This document shows, in pieces, positions 16,256 to 27,869 of a DNA stretch of 44,515 nt; position 1 is the stretch's first letter; each line of letters opens with the position of its first letter. A model generated the notes under the pieces. That model was not told the DNA's origin, did not search any database, and saw nothing but the letters and a program-made list of their open reading frames with translations. Origin of the DNA: an uncultured Enterobacteriaceae bacterium (GTDB lineage: Bacteria > Pseudomonadota > Gammaproteobacteria > Enterobacterales > Enterobacteriaceae); contig CANRKT010000025.1 of the NCBI GenBank assembly GCA_947631255.1, positions 1-44,515 of the forward strand, given 5' to 3'. A program made the position numbers and the translations under genes.

Positions 16256-19200
16256 TCAGGATGCATCCTGTGGCTCTGTCAGTGCTTCAGGTGCGACAGG
16301 GGGAGCAAAGCCGCGAAGACCAACCACATGAACATGCTCAGTATTCTGGAAAACTTTACGCACAAGTTTATAAGTCGTCCCTTTTTCCGGGCTGATATTC
16401 TCTGGTGCTGCAATAATCAACTGCATCTGCAAGCGTTCACAGAGTTCAAACAGGGTGGCAATTGACTTAGCATCGAGACGTGCAGCTTCATCAAGGAACA
16501 GCAAACGGCAAGGAGAAATATCTTTACCACGTAAGCGGCTGGATTCTTCTTCCCAGCTTTGCACCACCATCACCAGAATTGACATCCCTGTACCAATCGC
16601 TTCCCCGGTCGACAGCGCACCACTTTCTGCACGCAACCAACCATCAGAACCACGGTTAACCTCGACTTCCATTTCCAGATAGTTACGGTAGTCCAGCAAC
16701 TCTTCACCAATGGTTTGTGGCGTCCGCTGTCCCATATCAATCTGTGGGTTAAGGCGCTGATAGAGTTTCGCCAGCGCTTCAGAGAAGGTCAGACGATTAC
16801 TGTTAAACAGATCTTGATGTTGCTCATGCTGTTCAGACAATACGCTAAGCAGTGTCGAGTGGGCTTCACGCACATTCACATTCAGTCGAACACTATGAAC
16901 CTGTCCGAAGGAGACACTTTGCAGGCCCTGGTTAAGCATGCGAATACGGTTCTGTTCACGCTGAATGGTCTTACGAATAATATTGGCCACACTACGGGAA
17001 CTGATTGCCAGCTTCTGTTCACGGGTGGTCAGCTCTTCAGTCAGGCGACTCAGCTCAATTTCCATCTGTTCAATCGCTTCAACCGGGTCATCAGTGCGAA
17101 TGATATCCTGGCGGATACGCTCTCTCAGATGCTGGTACACGGCGACAAAGAACTGAATTTTTCTTTCCGGACGTTTAGGATCTTCAGATAAACGTAAAAC
17201 ATCACGCAAATGCTCATTATCTGCCACCGCCAGACGCAGTGCGCCCAATGCCTTATCCGACATCGAACGCAGTTCATCCGCAGTCTGATAGGCCAGTTCC
17301 CGACGATGCAAGCGACGCTCGACGCCGTTATCTTTCACCATCCGCATCACCGCGCACCAGCCCGCTTTCGACATCACGACCTGTTCACGGATTTCCAGAT
17401 AGTGACGTTCCAGCTGTTTGAGCCTGCGGGTCAGGTTATTCATTTCTGCTTCGCAGAAAGTAATCTGTTTTTCCAGCTGATTACGGCGCGAACGGTTGCT
17501 GTTCAGGCTGGCGTGTAGTTCATCCCGACGGATACGAGCGCGTTCTTCGGCCCCGCTATCAGCGCGAACACCAATGTCCTGAAGCTCTTTATGTAACTCT
17601 TTCAGTAGCTCATTTTTGGTATCGAAAGCACTTTTCAGTGACGCCAGTAACTGGTTGTATTGCCCCAGTTGCTGAGTATGCTGACGTAAAGCATCACGAG
17701 CACGGGCACGGTCACTTTCCGCCTGCGTCAGACGCTGGCGTAACTTCTCATTTAAGTCACTGTTACCGTCGAGCATGGCTACCGAATCGCTGTAACCAAA
17801 ATGCGCCCGGCGTTGCACCACTTCCGTTAATGAGAAAGCACGCTGACGTGCATCACGCTGCATTTGCTGAGCATGCGTATAATCATCTTTAAGCTGCTCG
17901 AACTGTTCCGGATCACTTTGCAGGACACTGGCTACCGCTTCCAGTTTAATCAGCTGATTACCGTGCTGCTGGATAAAGCGCATCGCTTCTTCTGCTTCAT
18001 CAAGGTGCGCCTGAGTTTCTTCACAACGATCGAATAGCGTTTCGTCGCTTAATACGCCAATACGCGGCAGCAGGCGATTAAGCTGGCTGACCCCTTCTTT
18101 GGCTTGTTCAAACTGTACACGCTGATGGGCAGTGGCATTTTCATGCTGACTGATAGCACGCTCAAGCTCACCACGACGACTGTTTAGCTGGCGCAGTTCC
18201 ACTTCGGGATCATCATCAAATGCCACGCCGAGGTGCTGGCCGATAAAACGGCTAAATGCATGGTGCAGGCGCTGGTTTTTCTGAACATCAAACGACAGGG
18301 TTGCAAAACGTTCAGCAAGCGTTTCACGCTCTGCGTGCAGAGCTTCGATACGATTCTCACGCGCTGCTCGACCAAATAACGGTAATTCAGGCAAGCGTGA
18401 ATAACGCCACTGACGATCGGCCGTCTTCACCAGAACAGCACCCGTTAACTCTTCAACGGTGAAAACACTGTCATCAAAAGAGGATGGATCACCCTCGATA
18501 AGATAGAGATCTTCCGGACAGTCTTCTAGGCTCTCAAGATGTGCGCGTACCAGCGACAGATCAGGCACAACAATAGCATGACGAGAAGGACCATACAGTG
18601 CAGAGAAGTATGGCGCATCGTCGAGGCTGATATCATCATAAATTTCCGACAGCAGCACGCCACCAAAACGCTCTGCAAGGGTATTAATACGAGGATCGCC
18701 CGCGCCGCCTGGCTGGCTAAGCAACTCAATTTCTTCATCAACCAGACGTTTTTTATTACCGACTTCGTCACGCTCAACGGTCGACTCACGCTCCATCTCC
18801 AGCAGTTGCTGCATATACTCAGTCACTTGCTGGCTGGTTTCAAACTGCTGATGGCTTTGTTCACACAGCTGATTGAGGCTGGTTTGGGCAGCAATCCATA
18901 CCGGGGCACGCAGGTTCAGCGTTTTCACCCGGGCCTGCAGCTGTTCCAGCTCCTGACGCAGAGCAGCACGCTGTTCACTGGCTTCTGAAACGGTATGCTG
19001 AAGTCCGCTGATCCGGGCTTCCAGTTCATCATGCAGTGCTTCAAGATCTTCAGGGTCAATGTGCTTGCCCTGACGCTTACAGAATTCGTTCAGTAAGCGT
19101 TCTGCTTCTTGCTGGTCACGACGGCGTTGTTCCAGTTCATTCAGCCGCATACGTAGCGGTTGCACTTGATCTGACAAATGTCGCTGGTTATGGCTGTCAC

Positions 19201-20707
19201 GAATCAGTTCACGCGCAGTTTCCCAAGCTTCGCCACGACTGACCGGCCCGTTAATCGCCGTGAGTAGCTGATAAGCTTGTTCATACTGGCTATGGGCAGT
19301 CTCTGCAACGCGAATTTTCTGCTCCAGAGACAGCATGGTCTCTGTCGCCTCTGTCTCTTTTGCCTGGAACGTATCCAGCCATTCTTCGGCACTGTGGAGA
19401 GTCAGATCAGGCAGATGGCACAGGCTACGCGCACGTTCCAGCGCCTCCAGAGCTTGCTGATATTGAATCGCCCGCGTCTGTTGTACGTCCAGAGCTTGCT
19501 GGTAATCAGCAAGCTGGCTTTTCAGCTCATCCACTTCCAAGTCTGTGGCTTCTGCGCGCGCTTCATTTTCTTCCTGCTGTTCAATCGCCTCAGCAACAAT
19601 TTCATTCTGCTCTTCCAGACGCATCTGAAGCTCTTCCAGATCCCCTTCATAGCGTTCAATTTTTTCTTGCTGACGCAAAGCAGTTTGCACCAGATTCAAG
19701 TTATCACTGGCTGCCTGATATGAGGCCTCGAGATCTTCTTCTGTGCCGCTGTGTTCGCTCAGCTCACGCGCTATATCGACATGTTTATACTGTTCAGCTG
19801 CCAGCTGTTGGCGGCTGATAAATAGCTCACGCCGGCACTCCAGCGCTTTGTCGAGATGAACCCGCCGCTCATTAGCATGACGCATATAGTCTGCGGCTAC
19901 GTAATCTGTCGCTTCAGTGATTAAATGCTTAAACAAATCACGGTCAGACTGGGTGACACGGATCGCTTCCAGCGTCAGACGGTTTTCACGCAATGCCGCT
20001 TCCATATCCTGGAATGCTTTGCGTACCCCACTGTTTTCCGGCAATAAATAGTCACGCAGTGAACGGGTAATGGCGCTTGAGATCCCGCCATACAGTGAAG
20101 CTTCAATCAGTCGGTAATATTTACTACGATCGGAAGCGGTACGCAGACGACGCGCGACAATACCCAAATCAAACATCAGAGAGTGATATTCGGTTATCGA
20201 GTTAAAAGCTTTAAACTGAATGCCTTCAATCGCCTCAACTTTATCTTTGAGTTCATTCAGGGTCAGTACTCGAGCCTGGCGCTCATTCAGCGCTTCAGTT
20301 AACAACTGGGTCGGTTGAAATGAGTCAGGTAAACCTTGAATCGCAAAAGGTTTGATATCCACTTTACGGTCACGGCCGGCCACTTGCTGAAGGCGCACCC
20401 CTACCATCACGCGCTGGTGGCGGGAATTGATGACGTCCAGAACCGCATAACAGACCCCGGCTTTCAGCTTACCGTGCAGCCCTTTGTCGCGAGAGCCAGA
20501 GGTCGCCCCCGCTTCAGTGGTATTACGGAAATGCAGCAGCGTCAGGTCAGGGATCAGGGCGGTAACAAAAGCCGCCATTGTCGTAGACTTACCCGCACCA
20601 TTCCCACCTGATAGCGTGGTGACCAGTTCATCAAGATCAAAAGTTCGGGCAAAAAAACCGTTCCAGTTAACCAGGGTTAGTGAGCGAAACTTACCGCGTT
20701 CAATCAT
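16256..20707 (-). CDS. mukB: Chromosome partition protein MukB (SMC-like condensin subunit)
   Basis: MukB is the ATPase of the MukBEF condensin that compacts and separates the enterobacterial chromosome and binds topoisomerase IV. The 1483-residue product is close to the 1486 of E. coli. The N-terminal head carries the Walker A motif GGNGAGKST at about 34-42. Long coiled coils flank a hinge (about 650-790, including the PFFSALYG-like hinge region [13 protein letters not shown]). The C-terminal head has the ABC signature around [11 protein letters not shown] and a Walker B region [12 protein letters not shown]. The start ATG overlaps the mukE stop in an ATGA. It is the last gene of the cmoM-mukF-mukE-mukB operon. 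Confidence 0.98.
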   Translation of the reverse strand: MIERGKFRSLTLVNWNGFFARTFDLDELVTTLSGGNGAGKSTTMAAFVTALIPDLTLLHFRNTTEAGATSGSRDKGLHGKLKAGVCYAVLDVINSRHQRVMVGVRLQQVAGRDRKVDIKPFAIQGLPDSFQPTQLLTEALNERQARVLTLNELKDKVEAIEGIQFKAFNSITEYHSLMFDLGIVARRLRTASDRSKYYRLIEASLYGGISSAITRSLRDYLLPENSGVRKAFQDMEAALRENRLTLEAIRVTQSDRDLFKHLITEATDYVAADYMRHANERRVHLDKALECRRELFISRQQLAAEQYKHVDIARELSEHSGTEEDLEASYQAASDNLNLVQTALRQQEKIERYEGDLEELQMRLEEQNEIVAEAIEQQEENEARAEATDLEVDELKSQLADYQQALDVQQTRAIQYQQALEALERARSLCHLPDLTLHSAEEWLDTFQAKETEATETMLSLEQKIRVAETAHSQYEQAYQLLTAINGPVSRGEAWETARELIRDSHNQRHLSDQVQPLRMRLNELEQRRRDQQEAERLLNEFCKRQGKHIDPEDLEALHDELEARISGLQHTVSEASEQRAALRQELEQLQARVKTLNLRAPVWIAAQTSLNQLCEQSHQQFETSQQVTEYMQQLLEMERESTVERDEVGNKKRLVDEEIELLSQPGGAGDPRINTLAERFGGVLLSEIYDDISLDDAPYFSALYGPSRHAIVVPDLSLVRAHLESLEDCPEDLYLIEGDPSSFDDSVFTVEELTGAVLVKTADRQWRYSRLPELPLFGRAARENRIEALHAERETLAERFATLSFDVQKNQRLHHAFSRFIGQHLGVAFDDDPEVELRQLNSRRGELERAISQHENATAHQRVQFEQAKEGVSQLNRLLPRIGVLSDETLFDRCEETQAHLDEAEEAMRFIQQHGNQLIKLEAVASVLQSDPEQFEQLKDDYTHAQQMQRDARQRAFSLTEVVQRRAHFGYSDSVAMLDGNSDLNEKLRQRLTQAESDRARARDALRQHTQQLGQYNQLLASLKSAFDTKNELLKELHKELQDIGVRADSGAEERARIRRDELHASLNSNRSRRNQLEKQITFCEAEMNNLTRRLKQLERHYLEIREQVVMSKAGWCAVMRMVKDNGVERRLHRRELAYQTADELRSMSDKALGALRLAVADNEHLRDVLRLSEDPKRPERKIQFFVAVYQHLRERIRQDIIRTDDPVEAIEQMEIELSRLTEELTTREQKLAISSRSVANIIRKTIQREQNRIRMLNQGLQSVSFGQVHSVRLNVNVREAHSTLLSVLSEQHEQHQDLFNSNRLTFSEALAKLYQRLNPQIDMGQRTPQTIGEELLDYRNYLEMEVEVNRGSDGWLRAESGALSTGEAIGTGMSILVMVVQSWEEESSRLRGKDISPCRLLFLDEAARLDAKSIATLFELCERLQMQLIIAAPENISPEKGTTYKLVRKVFQNTEHVHVVGLRGFAPPVAPEALTEPQDAS

Positions 20708-21420
20708 TCCTGTTCATCCTCCGCGTTACCTGAATCGGCAACCACTTCCTCTGTCTCATCATCGAGTTGTAAGCGAGTCTCAATGAGCATCGCCTCGCCA
20801 TCACGGATCATTCGTAATTGAGCCTCTCGTGGATCATCGCCACTGCGTACATCAGCACCAAAACGGAAGACGGACTCGGTGATACGAAATTTACTGCTGT
20901 CGTGTCCCATAAACCAAATCATGCCCAAACGACGCAGACGGGTCAGCGAGGCGCGGACTTTTTCCTGGAGTTTTTGACGGTCCAGGTCGGAACCGGTGGA
21001 ACGGTTATTCACCAGTTTAAGTAACTTGCTCTCATCAGCCAGGGTCAGCAGTTCGTCATACAGTTCAACCTGAGTGAAGATCCCTTCATTGGCTAGCCGT
21101 TCCGGGCTCAAATAGAGATAACAGAGTATTTTCCCAACCATCATGTCTAACTCAGACAGAGTAGAGCGAGGAATAATGGTGGTGGAACGGGGACGAAGAT
21201 AGAAAAAGCCCTCTGGGGCGCGGATCAGTTCGACATTATAACGCGCATAGAAGGACTCCAGGTAAATCTGGAAGTCCATTAAAAAGGCATGATTATCCAG
21301 CTCGTCCTGGCTGATATGGCGTCCGGCACGTAATTGACTGTCGAGAGCCGGAAATAAAGAGTTCGCCAGCGCTTGTGCCAGTTTGACTGGCATCACGTGT
21401 TCAATATTTGTTGATGACAT
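20704..21420 (-). CDS. mukE: Chromosome partition protein MukE
   Basis: MukE bridges MukF and the MukB heads in the condensin complex. From [18 protein letters not shown] the protein has 238 residues (234 in E. coli). The frame is open nine codons further upstream, but these are not part of the family. The start lies inside the last codons of mukF (20-base overlap), and the stop overlaps the mukB start by four bases, so all three subunits are translationally coupled. The C-terminal tail is acidic (about 215-238), as usual. Confidence 0.96.
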   Translation of the reverse strand: MSSTNIEHVMPVKLAQALANSLFPALDSQLRAGRHISQDELDNHAFLMDFQIYLESFYARYNVELIRAPEGFFYLRPRSTTIIPRSTLSELDMMVGKILCYLYLSPERLANEGIFTQVELYDELLTLADESKLLKLVNNRSTGSDLDRQKLQEKVRASLTRLRRLGMIWFMGHDSSKFRITESVFRFGADVRSGDDPREAQLRMIRDGEAMLIETRLQLDDETEEVVADSGNAEDEQE

Positions 21421-22723
21421 GCGCTTGTACCTTGGCTCCATAATCATTAATTGTTTGCCAGCTCGCTGGCAGACCGGTGAAGTCAGCTTCCGCCACTCCT
21501 AAACGTACCGCTTGGTCGACCACAATTCGGGCAACATCAAAATGACGAGCTCTCGGGTATTGCGCCAGGAACTCCTTCATTACCAGACCTAAATCTAGCG
21601 GGATTTGCTGAGTTTTATAGGCCTGAAGCGCGGCTTCAATCAGGACAGTCAGCTGTTCACGTATTTCATTAAACTCTTCAAACTCCAGACTGTCAGGCAG
21701 CTCACCCGTCACCTCTTCATCGCGCAATGTCATCTCTTCATCACGCATATCAAGCAGGCGGTCAGCACTGGTATAAGTCAGTGTCCAGGGGGCGTCGAGA
21801 TAGGTCTGTACTGACTGGCGTAATCGCTGAGCAAAGACACGGTTTTTATCCATATCGATGGCGGTGCGAATAAACTTATGGACATGGCGATCATAGCCAA
21901 TCCATAAGTCGATTGACTGCTGGCCCCAACTGATAATACGGTCGAGCTTGGCTTGCAGGTCAAAAACCAGATGGTCGATAAACTGTAAATCGTCATGGCC
22001 CACGGTTGAATCCTGAACCCGCAACAGGTTCGCCTGCATTTTATCGCCAGCCGCTTCCAGGGTGTCTTGCAGTTCACGCAATGTACCTGAGGTTTCTGAC
22101 AGTAACAGTTCGCAACTGGAAATCGCCGCACGCCAGTCTTTATTCAATAACTGAGCAATTTCGTCTTTAACCTGCTTTTGCTGCTCATCCATTATGCGCT
22201 GTGTTAAATCGATACTATCGAAAATTTCAGCAACGGAGTATTTCAGTGGCGCATAGACATTACGATGCCAGTGAACTTCATCCCCTTGCTCATCAGCAGC
22301 ATCTGCGGCATGTTTTAATTCGCCCGCGACCACGGAAAGTTGCATCGACAACCGCAAGGTAGAGAATTCACGCTGACGGATATAGTAGTCAGTAATTCCC
22401 ATTCCTAAGGGTGTGAGTCGATAAATCGCGTGGCCATCAGATACTTCACTGACAAAACGGTTAATCAGGCGCTGACGTACCAGATCGTTAATCGCATTGT
22501 TGGCTCTGACCGTGATGGTTTCACTGGTCTGCTCAAAACCTTCACTGACGAAACGAAAGGCATCAACCAGCTCACCTTCACTCAGCTCGCCGTCCAGCCG
22601 CTCACCATTCAGGGAGGCAATCGCCAGTAAGAAAGTCAGACGTTCTGTGGGCAGCGAGATGGAAAAATCATTTTTCCTGGCCCAGGTAACCAGTTCCGGT
22701 ACGGTCTGGGAAAAACCATTCAT
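21401..22723 (-). CDS. mukF: Chromosome partition protein MukF (kleisin)
   Basis: MukF is the kleisin of the MukBEF complex: an N-terminal winged-helix dimerisation domain, a helical middle part that binds MukE, and a C-terminal winged helix that binds the MukB head. The product has 440 residues, exactly the E. coli length, and aligns throughout ([18 protein letters not shown] at the N-terminus; [19 protein letters not shown] near the C-terminus). AAGGA lies at a good distance before the ATG. The start is three bases after the cmoM stop and the end overlaps mukE, so it is a middle gene of the operon. Confidence 0.97.
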   Translation of the reverse strand: MNGFSQTVPELVTWARKNDFSISLPTERLTFLLAIASLNGERLDGELSEGELVDAFRFVSEGFEQTSETITVRANNAINDLVRQRLINRFVSEVSDGHAIYRLTPLGMGITDYYIRQREFSTLRLSMQLSVVAGELKHAADAADEQGDEVHWHRNVYAPLKYSVAEIFDSIDLTQRIMDEQQKQVKDEIAQLLNKDWRAAISSCELLLSETSGTLRELQDTLEAAGDKMQANLLRVQDSTVGHDDLQFIDHLVFDLQAKLDRIISWGQQSIDLWIGYDRHVHKFIRTAIDMDKNRVFAQRLRQSVQTYLDAPWTLTYTSADRLLDMRDEEMTLRDEEVTGELPDSLEFEEFNEIREQLTVLIEAALQAYKTQQIPLDLGLVMKEFLAQYPRARHFDVARIVVDQAVRLGVAEADFTGLPASWQTINDYGAKVQAHVINKY

Positions 22724-22726
22724 ACT

Positions 22727-23503
22727 TTATCCTTTACTCTGCGGCTTAAACGCGGTGACATGAATATAGCGGCCAAAGCTAATATAAGGCTCTTGCCGGC
22801 AATAACGCGTCTCAAGCGTCAGCAAATCATCGAATTTTTCTTTTTGATGCTGTTTATTACGCAGGTAATCATGAAACACCCGTACGCCGGTTTTTCCGGT
22901 AATTTCCCAGCCAATTTGCTCCAGCCAGTGGTAAACCTGTTCAGGCTGCAGCGGATTGTTGGGTGACAGTGTACGTTTCTTCTTCTTTGGCATTCCTTGC
23001 TCAACATATTCAAGATTGCCGACTACCATATTATGCATCAGCAAACCATTAGCATTATAAAACATCAGCGACAGGGTACCGCCCGGACGCAGACAGTGCC
23101 AAAGCGACTCAAGCACCGCACGCGGATCTGCGACCCACTCCAGTACCGCATGGAATAGTAACAGATCTACCTGACTGTCCAAATGCTGTCCCATATCCTG
23201 GGCAGGTACCTGGATAAACTGCATTTTGTTGCTGAGTCCCTGCTCTGCAGTCAGTGCTTTGGCGCGGGCGATCATTTCGCCAGAGAGATCGCATAATGTC
23301 ACCTGATGGCCACGCTCGGCGAAGCGGAGCGCCGTTTGTCCTTCACCGCCACCCGCATCAAGTACACGAAGCCCAGGGGGTTGTGTAGCAAGAAACGCAT
23401 CCAGATCCTGCCAAAGAATAGCCTGTCGCAATTGGCCTTTGGTGGTGCCATAGATGTTGCGCGAAAATTTTTCGGCGATATCGTCAAAATTACGATCGGC
23501 CAT
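22727..23503 (-). CDS. cmoM: tRNA 5-carboxymethoxyuridine methyltransferase CmoM
   Basis: CmoM (formerly SmtA) is a class I SAM-dependent methyltransferase that methylates cmo5U to mcmo5U at the wobble position of some tRNAs. The SAM-binding motif I is VLDAGGGEGQTA (about residues 48-59). The product from MADRNFDDIAEKFSRN has 258 residues (261 in E. coli). The frame is open 12 codons upstream, but this start aligns with the family and has GGAG nine bases before it. It is the first gene of the mukFEB operon, as in E. coli, although its function is not related to chromosome segregation. Confidence 0.95.
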   Translation of the reverse strand: MADRNFDDIAEKFSRNIYGTTKGQLRQAILWQDLDAFLATQPPGLRVLDAGGGEGQTALRFAERGHQVTLCDLSGEMIARAKALTAEQGLSNKMQFIQVPAQDMGQHLDSQVDLLLFHAVLEWVADPRAVLESLWHCLRPGGTLSLMFYNANGLLMHNMVVGNLEYVEQGMPKKKKRTLSPNNPLQPEQVYHWLEQIGWEITGKTGVRVFHDYLRNKQHQKEKFDDLLTLETRYCRQEPYISFGRYIHVTAFKPQSKG

Positions 23504-23636
23504 TAATCCAACTCCGTGGCAAAAAGGATCACCTGACAAAGGACTTATTTTGGCACAGCCTGGCAGATAATGAACCCATTTGGTGTAATATCACCAGAGT
23601 TTACCTGCCGGATGGTTAAAAAAGGAGCCAGAGTTC

Positions 23637-24413
23637 ATGTTTTTCGTACTAAAAAAAGTAGTTGGTGGCCTGCTGCTACCTCTGCCTTTACTGCTATTAC
23701 TGATGGGACTGGCTATCATCCTGCTCTGGTTTACCCGCTGGCAGAAAACCGGTAAAGGTCTGCTAACTGCCAGCTGGCTGGTATTACTGCTATTAAGTCT
23801 GCAACCCGTCGCGGATAGATTACTGAAACCGATTGAAGATACCTATAAGACCCGACTGCAAAATGATGGAGTTGACTATATCGTGGTGCTAGGTGGCGGT
23901 TATACCTGGAACCCAGACTGGGCACCAAGCTCGAATCTTTTCGCCAATAACTTACCGCGTGTTACTGAGGCTGTCCGGCTGTGGCAGACGCGTCCAGAAG
24001 CAAAATTAGTCTTTACCGGAGCGGCGGCTATCGGCAATACCGTTACAACAGCCGGTGCCGGAGCACGCGTTGCTGAAAGCCTTGGTGTGCCCAAAGCCAA
24101 TATTATTACCCTGGAGAGTGCCAGAGACACGGAAGAAGAAGCACAGGCCGTCTCGGCGTTAATAGGACAACAACCCTTTATTTTGCTGACCTCAGCTTCG
24201 CATCTGCCACGCGCGATGATCTTCTTTAACCAGGCGGGTATGCATCCTCTCCCTGCCCCGGCAAATCAGCTGGCCATCACTTCCCCGCTCAATCCCTGGG
24301 AAAAGGCATTTCCTTCGCCAGTCTGGCTGATGCATAGCAATACGGTTTTTTATGAAACGCTGGGAAGAATTTGGCAATCACTGCGTACCCCGCAGGATGA
24401 TCCGAAAAAATAA
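23637..24413 (+). CDS. elyC: Envelope biogenesis factor ElyC
   Basis: ElyC (YcbC) is an inner-membrane protein of the DUF218 family that is needed for proper peptidoglycan assembly at low temperature in E. coli, linked to use of the undecaprenyl lipid carrier. The 258-residue product has two N-terminal membrane helices (about 8-32 and 36-58) and a periplasmic DUF218 domain with VVLGGGYTWNP (about 82), SARDTEEEA and TSASHLPRA. AAAGGAG lies nine bases before the ATG. It is divergent from cmoM and convergent with kdsB, as in E. coli, where ycbJ would lie on the kdsB side; ycbJ is missing here. Confidence 0.95.
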   Translation: MFFVLKKVVGGLLLPLPLLLLLMGLAIILLWFTRWQKTGKGLLTASWLVLLLLSLQPVADRLLKPIEDTYKTRLQNDGVDYIVVLGGGYTWNPDWAPSSNLFANNLPRVTEAVRLWQTRPEAKLVFTGAAAIGNTVTTAGAGARVAESLGVPKANIITLESARDTEEEAQAVSALIGQQPFILLTSASHLPRAMIFFNQAGMHPLPAPANQLAITSPLNPWEKAFPSPVWLMHSNTVFYETLGRIWQSLRTPQDDPKK

Positions 24414-24488
24414 GATTTTATCCCCGTTATCGCTACCACACATAGTGGATACCCTTAGCTAATTTGAATCTGTGATTCTTTTCAGAGT

Positions 24489-24517
24489 AAAAAACCTGAT
24501 GCAAGGCATCAGGTTTT
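24489..24517. terminator. Bidirectional terminator between elyC and kdsB
   Basis: AAAACCTGATGC (24491-24502) pairs perfectly with GCATCAGGTTTT (24506-24517) around a three-base loop. Flanking A- and T-runs let it act on both strands of this convergent pair. Confidence 0.88.
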
Positions 24518-24596
24518 AGATATTTTAACGGCGCTCATTCACTCAGCTTACTCTGCTATTTGATAGCCACTGCTTGAGGCTTTTGGCAGAGAGCAA

Positions 24597-25343
24597 CTAA
24601 CGCATGCTCAAACGCACTCGCTCTAAGTCTTCCGGGGTATCGACTCCCACCCCAGGAACTTCTTTAGCGACAGCAACGTGAATTTTTTCACCGTGCCATA
24701 ATACCCGCAGCTGTTCGAGCATCTCTATCTGTTCCAGTGGACTGGCAGGCCAGCCGACATAACGACGGATAAAACCAGCCCGATAACCATAAATACCGAT
24801 ATGACGCAAAAAGTGTGAGCCTATTTCATCATGACTCTGGGCGAAGCGTTCACGATCCCAAGGAATAGTCGCCCGGGAGAAGTAAAGCGCATAGCCTTGA
24901 GCGTCCATCACCACTTTCACCGCATTGGGGTTAAACGCTTCTTCAGCAGAAGTGACAGGTACCGCCAGGGTCGCCATACCGGCTTCACTGGCCGCAATAT
25001 TGTCGGCAACCTGTTTAATGATAACCGGAGGGATCATCGGTTCATCACCCTGCACATTGACAATCACCGTGTCATCGCTGAAACCACATTTTTCGATAAC
25101 TTCAGCCAGACGCTCAGTGCCAGACTGATGATCCGGGCTGGTCAGGCATACTTCGCCACCAGCAGCTTCGACAGCATGGGCAACGTCAATATTATCAGTG
25201 GCAACGATAATTCTGTCCGCACCTGACTCACGTGCACGTTCCAGCACATGAACAATCATCGGTTTACCGTTGATATCTTTAAGCGGTTTCCCCGGCAGAC
25301 GCGTTGAGGCGAAGCGGGCAGGAATAATAGCGACAAAACTCAT
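24597..25343 (-). CDS. kdsB: 3-deoxy-manno-octulosonate cytidylyltransferase
   Basis: KdsB activates Kdo with CTP to CMP-Kdo, the donor for the inner core of lipopolysaccharide, in the cytosol. The product has 248 residues, as in E. coli, and starts with the nucleotidyltransferase signature [27 protein letters not shown] (about 95-106) is the conserved metal/nucleotide region. The start codon overlaps the ycaR stop by four bases (ATGA), so it belongs to the lpxK-ycaQ-ycaR-kdsB run of lipopolysaccharide and related genes, and it is the last gene of that run. Confidence 0.97.
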   Translation of the reverse strand: MSFVAIIPARFASTRLPGKPLKDINGKPMIVHVLERARESGADRIIVATDNIDVAHAVEAAGGEVCLTSPDHQSGTERLAEVIEKCGFSDDTVIVNVQGDEPMIPPVIIKQVADNIAASEAGMATLAVPVTSAEEAFNPNAVKVVMDAQGYALYFSRATIPWDRERFAQSHDEIGSHFLRHIGIYGYRAGFIRRYVGWPASPLEQIEMLEQLRVLWHGEKIHVAVAKEVPGVGVDTPEDLERVRLSMR

Positions 25344-25522
25344 GGGTGGATCTCGTCAGAAGTTAACGTCCGTGCTTCGTTTTCCAGTAATACTGGGATG
25401 CCGTCACGAACGGGAAAAGCCAGGCCGTCTGGCTTACAAATAAGCTCATGTTTATCGTGACTAAAATGAAGCTTTCCGTTGCATACAGGGCAAGCGATGA
25501 TTTCAAGTAAACGACTTTCCAT
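25340..25522 (-). CDS. ycaR: Small Trm112-like protein YcaR
   Basis: This 60-residue protein belongs to the UPF0434/Trm112-like family. It has a single CPVC motif (residues 9-12 of [18 protein letters not shown]), expected to form part of a zinc knuckle or a small stable fold, and a conserved [10 protein letters not shown] core. The precise role is not known. The start is supported by CAGGAG upstream; the longer frame to 25555 is not conserved. It overlaps kdsB by four bases, an association conserved in Enterobacterales. Confidence 0.92.
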   Translation of the reverse strand: MESRLLEIIACPVCNGKLHFSHDKHELICKPDGLAFPVRDGIPVLLENEARTLTSDEIHP

Positions 25523-25558
25523 AACAACTCCTGAGGGTATTCTCACAATACCCATAAA

Positions 25559-25588
25559 TATACCTAAATAATTCGAATTGCTTGTGAG
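25559..25588 (+). repeat. Partial copy of a dispersed palindromic repeat
   Basis: TATACCTAAATAATTCGAAT continues as TGCTTGTGAGGA. It matches the copy at 11919-11949 along about 25 bases with few changes, and lies between ycaQ and ycaR. Confidence 0.55.
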
Positions 25589-25606
25589 GACAATCCTAAA
25601 ATAGCG

Positions 25607-26863
25607 TTAAGTATGACCGGTATCACTATCCGGGATAATTTCCCAGCCCTGACCCCATATGTCTCGAAAGGCATCAGGCGCCCCACTCAAACGAATAGAT
25701 GAAGCAGACTGCCACTGAGCAAATTCTGTTAGTGCAGCTTTTAATCCCACCAGTATACCTGCCGTTATCTTTATTCCTTCTTCAGGATAAAGATTAATGA
25801 TTTCCAGCTCACCTTGTTTACGATGCATTTTGGCATCTATTCTGCCAACCAGCTGCCCTTTATGCAGTAAGGGCAGAACAAAGTAGCCATATTTACGTTT
25901 TTCCGCTGGGGTGTAACACTCCAGCCGATAAGAGAAATTAAACAACACCTCTGCTCTGCGCCTGTCCCAGACCACAGGGTCGAAAGGTGATAATACAGTG
26001 CTATGAGTTGCCTTTAGCTGGCCTCGTTGAGCCTTATCTAGCAACGAATACGCACTATGATGCACCAGCATACTCCCTAATGTGTCCACTTCCACTTGAC
26101 GCAGTCTGTCAGCCCCAAGTTCCGTCGTCAGCCAGGATTTTAAGGGAACATTCTTCAGGCGATAGTAATCAGCCAGCCACTCCGGACGAAAAATCCCTAA
26201 ACTACGCGCACTGTTATCCAGCATCAACTGTTCGGCCGATGCTTGCTCAAGCCCATGTAAAGCATCATCCCACTCTGGCATAACACGTTCAGTCAGGTCA
26301 TAGACGCGCTGAAAATTACGTCGTTCAATGACCATCAGTTTGCCAGCGGTAAACAGGCCTTCAAGATGCTTTTTTTGTGGCTTCCACGACCACCAGCCAC
26401 TCAGACCTTTGCTTTGTGCGCTAAAATCTGCAGAGCGTACTGCCCCATGTTGTTCAATATGTTTAAGTAATTGCTCGATATCTGCGGCATGTTGCTGCAT
26501 CCATTCCGGACTGTACTTCCAGCCCATATTCTCTGGATTAAGCATACGATGACGGATCAGCTTAAAATCTTGCCTGGGTAAAAAACAAGCCTCATGCGCC
26601 CAATATTCAATCAGAAAACCTTTTTCCAATGCCTGATTCAGTAATTCTGGCAGGTAACATCCAAGACGACTAAATAAGACCAGGTAAGGGCTGCGGGCAA
26701 CAATATTGATGGTATCGATTTGCAGCAGTGACATCCGCGAAATGGTATCATTAATGGCCTGAAGGCCAACCTGCAAGCGGGGCTTGTACAGTAACCCCTG
26801 GGCAGCAAGATGTATATTTCGAGCCGCTTGAAGCGAAATTGCCGGAATAGTCACTTGCTGCAC
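25607..26863 (-). CDS. ycaQ: DNA interstrand-crosslink glycosylase YcaQ
   Basis: YcaQ is a winged-helix (HTH_42) DNA glycosylase that unhooks interstrand crosslinks and removes bulky N7-alkylpurines. The body of the protein aligns with E. coli YcaQ (410 residues): ARNIHLAAQGL, SRMSLLQIDTINIVARSPYLVLFSRLG with the QID catalytic-type motif, YWAHEACFLP and PFDPVVWDRRRAE. The frame stays open to 27010, but that extension overlaps lpxK by 125 bases and is not conserved. I set the start at a GTG (26863) with AGGA four bases upstream, giving 418 residues; a GTG three codons later (26854) aligns best with the E. coli Met. Either way the start is not ATG. It follows lpxK by about 20 bases and is presumably co-transcribed. 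Confidence 0.88.
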   Translation of the reverse strand: MQQVTIPAISLQAARNIHLAAQGLLYKPRLQVGLQAINDTISRMSLLQIDTINIVARSPYLVLFSRLGCYLPELLNQALEKGFLIEYWAHEACFLPRQDFKLIRHRMLNPENMGWKYSPEWMQQHAADIEQLLKHIEQHGAVRSADFSAQSKGLSGWWSWKPQKKHLEGLFTAGKLMVIERRNFQRVYDLTERVMPEWDDALHGLEQASAEQLMLDNSARSLGIFRPEWLADYYRLKNVPLKSWLTTELGADRLRQVEVDTLGSMLVHHSAYSLLDKAQRGQLKATHSTVLSPFDPVVWDRRRAEVLFNFSYRLECYTPAEKRKYGYFVLPLLHKGQLVGRIDAKMHRKQGELEIINLYPEEGIKITAGILVGLKAALTEFAQWQSASSIRLSGAPDAFRDIWGQGWEIIPDSDTGHT

Positions 26864-26885
26864 ACTGTCCTGCGTCGCATAAACG

Positions 26886-27869
26886 TTACCTGACCAGCTT
26901 AACCAGTGAATCGAGTAAAGCCGTGGCAGCAGGATCATCAAGATGAGCATCAACCGGTAAATACCACCAGTCAGACTCAGGATTTGCATATCTGCGGTAT
27001 TTAACCGCATCTTTTTCCGTCATCAGTAATGTCTGCCCTGGTCGAGTCACAGCATTAATCTCTGCCTCAGTCAGCGCCTGATGATCGGCGAGGGGTACCG
27101 TTTTTACGGGCTTAACGCCAGCACTAACAAGTGTGTTAAAAAAGCGCGGTGGATGTCCGATACCTGCCATCGCCACGACATTAGTGAGTTGTTGCAGCGC
27201 CAGACGCCTGCCATTCAGAAGATGAATAGCTTCACCCGGAATGAGTTGCATCGCGATTTCATTCCCACTTGCCGTTCCACCATTAACAATCACGGCATCT
27301 ACCGTAGCAAGACGAGTCGCCCGTTCACGCATCGGTCCGGCAGGCAGCCACCAGCCATTGCCAAAGCGCCGGACACCATCAATGACGACAATTTCTTTAT
27401 CTCTTGCCAGAGCATAGTGCTGTAAACCGTCATCTGTAATGATGATTTGAGCTGGAGCAGATGCAAGCAACGCTTGAACCGCCGCGCTACGTTTTGGGGC
27501 AACGGCGACACTCGCCCCGGTACGCTGGTAAATAAGCGTAGGTTCATCACCCGCTTCTGCGGGTGATGTCTCTGAAGTCAGCACTAAGGGATATGAGGCG
27601 GCTTTTCCACCATAGCCTCGTGACACCACACCAACGTTGATTCCACGCTGCTGTAATTGCTCCACCAGCCAGATAACTACGGGTGTTTTACCATTGCCTC
27701 CGGCCGTGAGGTTACCCACCACGACAACCGGAACCGGTGCCCGCCAGGGCTTGCGCAGCCCTAGCTGATAGGAAAGGCGGATCGCTCCACTGAGAGCGCC
27801 GTAAATCCAGGAAAAAGGAAGCAGCAGCAAATAAAGCCGCGACCTCCCCGACCAGATACGTTCAATCAT
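26886..27869 (-). CDS. lpxK: Tetraacyldisaccharide 4'-kinase
   Basis: LpxK phosphorylates the 4' position of the tetraacyl-disaccharide to give lipid IVA, the sixth step of lipid A synthesis, at the inner face of the inner membrane. The product has 327 residues (328 in E. coli). A membrane-associated N-terminal helix (about 11-30) is followed by the P-loop TAGGNGKT (55-62) in [30 protein letters not shown] is the conserved catalytic Asp region. The start overlaps the msbA stop by four bases (ATGA), as in E. coli, so lpxK follows msbA in one operon. Confidence 0.97.
   Translation of the reverse strand: MIERIWSGRSRLYLLLLPFSWIYGALSGAIRLSYQLGLRKPWRAPVPVVVVGNLTAGGNGKTPVVIWLVEQLQQRGINVGVVSRGYGGKAASYPLVLTSETSPAEAGDEPTLIYQRTGASVAVAPKRSAAVQALLASAPAQIIITDDGLQHYALARDKEIVVIDGVRRFGNGWWLPAGPMRERATRLATVDAVIVNGGTASGNEIAMQLIPGEAIHLLNGRRLALQQLTNVVAMAGIGHPPRFFNTLVSAGVKPVKTVPLADHQALTEAEINAVTRPGQTLLMTEKDAVKYRRYANPESDWWYLPVDAHLDDPAATALLDSLVKLVR

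Noticed and set aside
26864-27010. N-terminal extension of YcaQ with a hydrophobic segment
   Set aside because: It lies inside the lpxK coding sequence and is not part of the YcaQ family; an open frame by chance.
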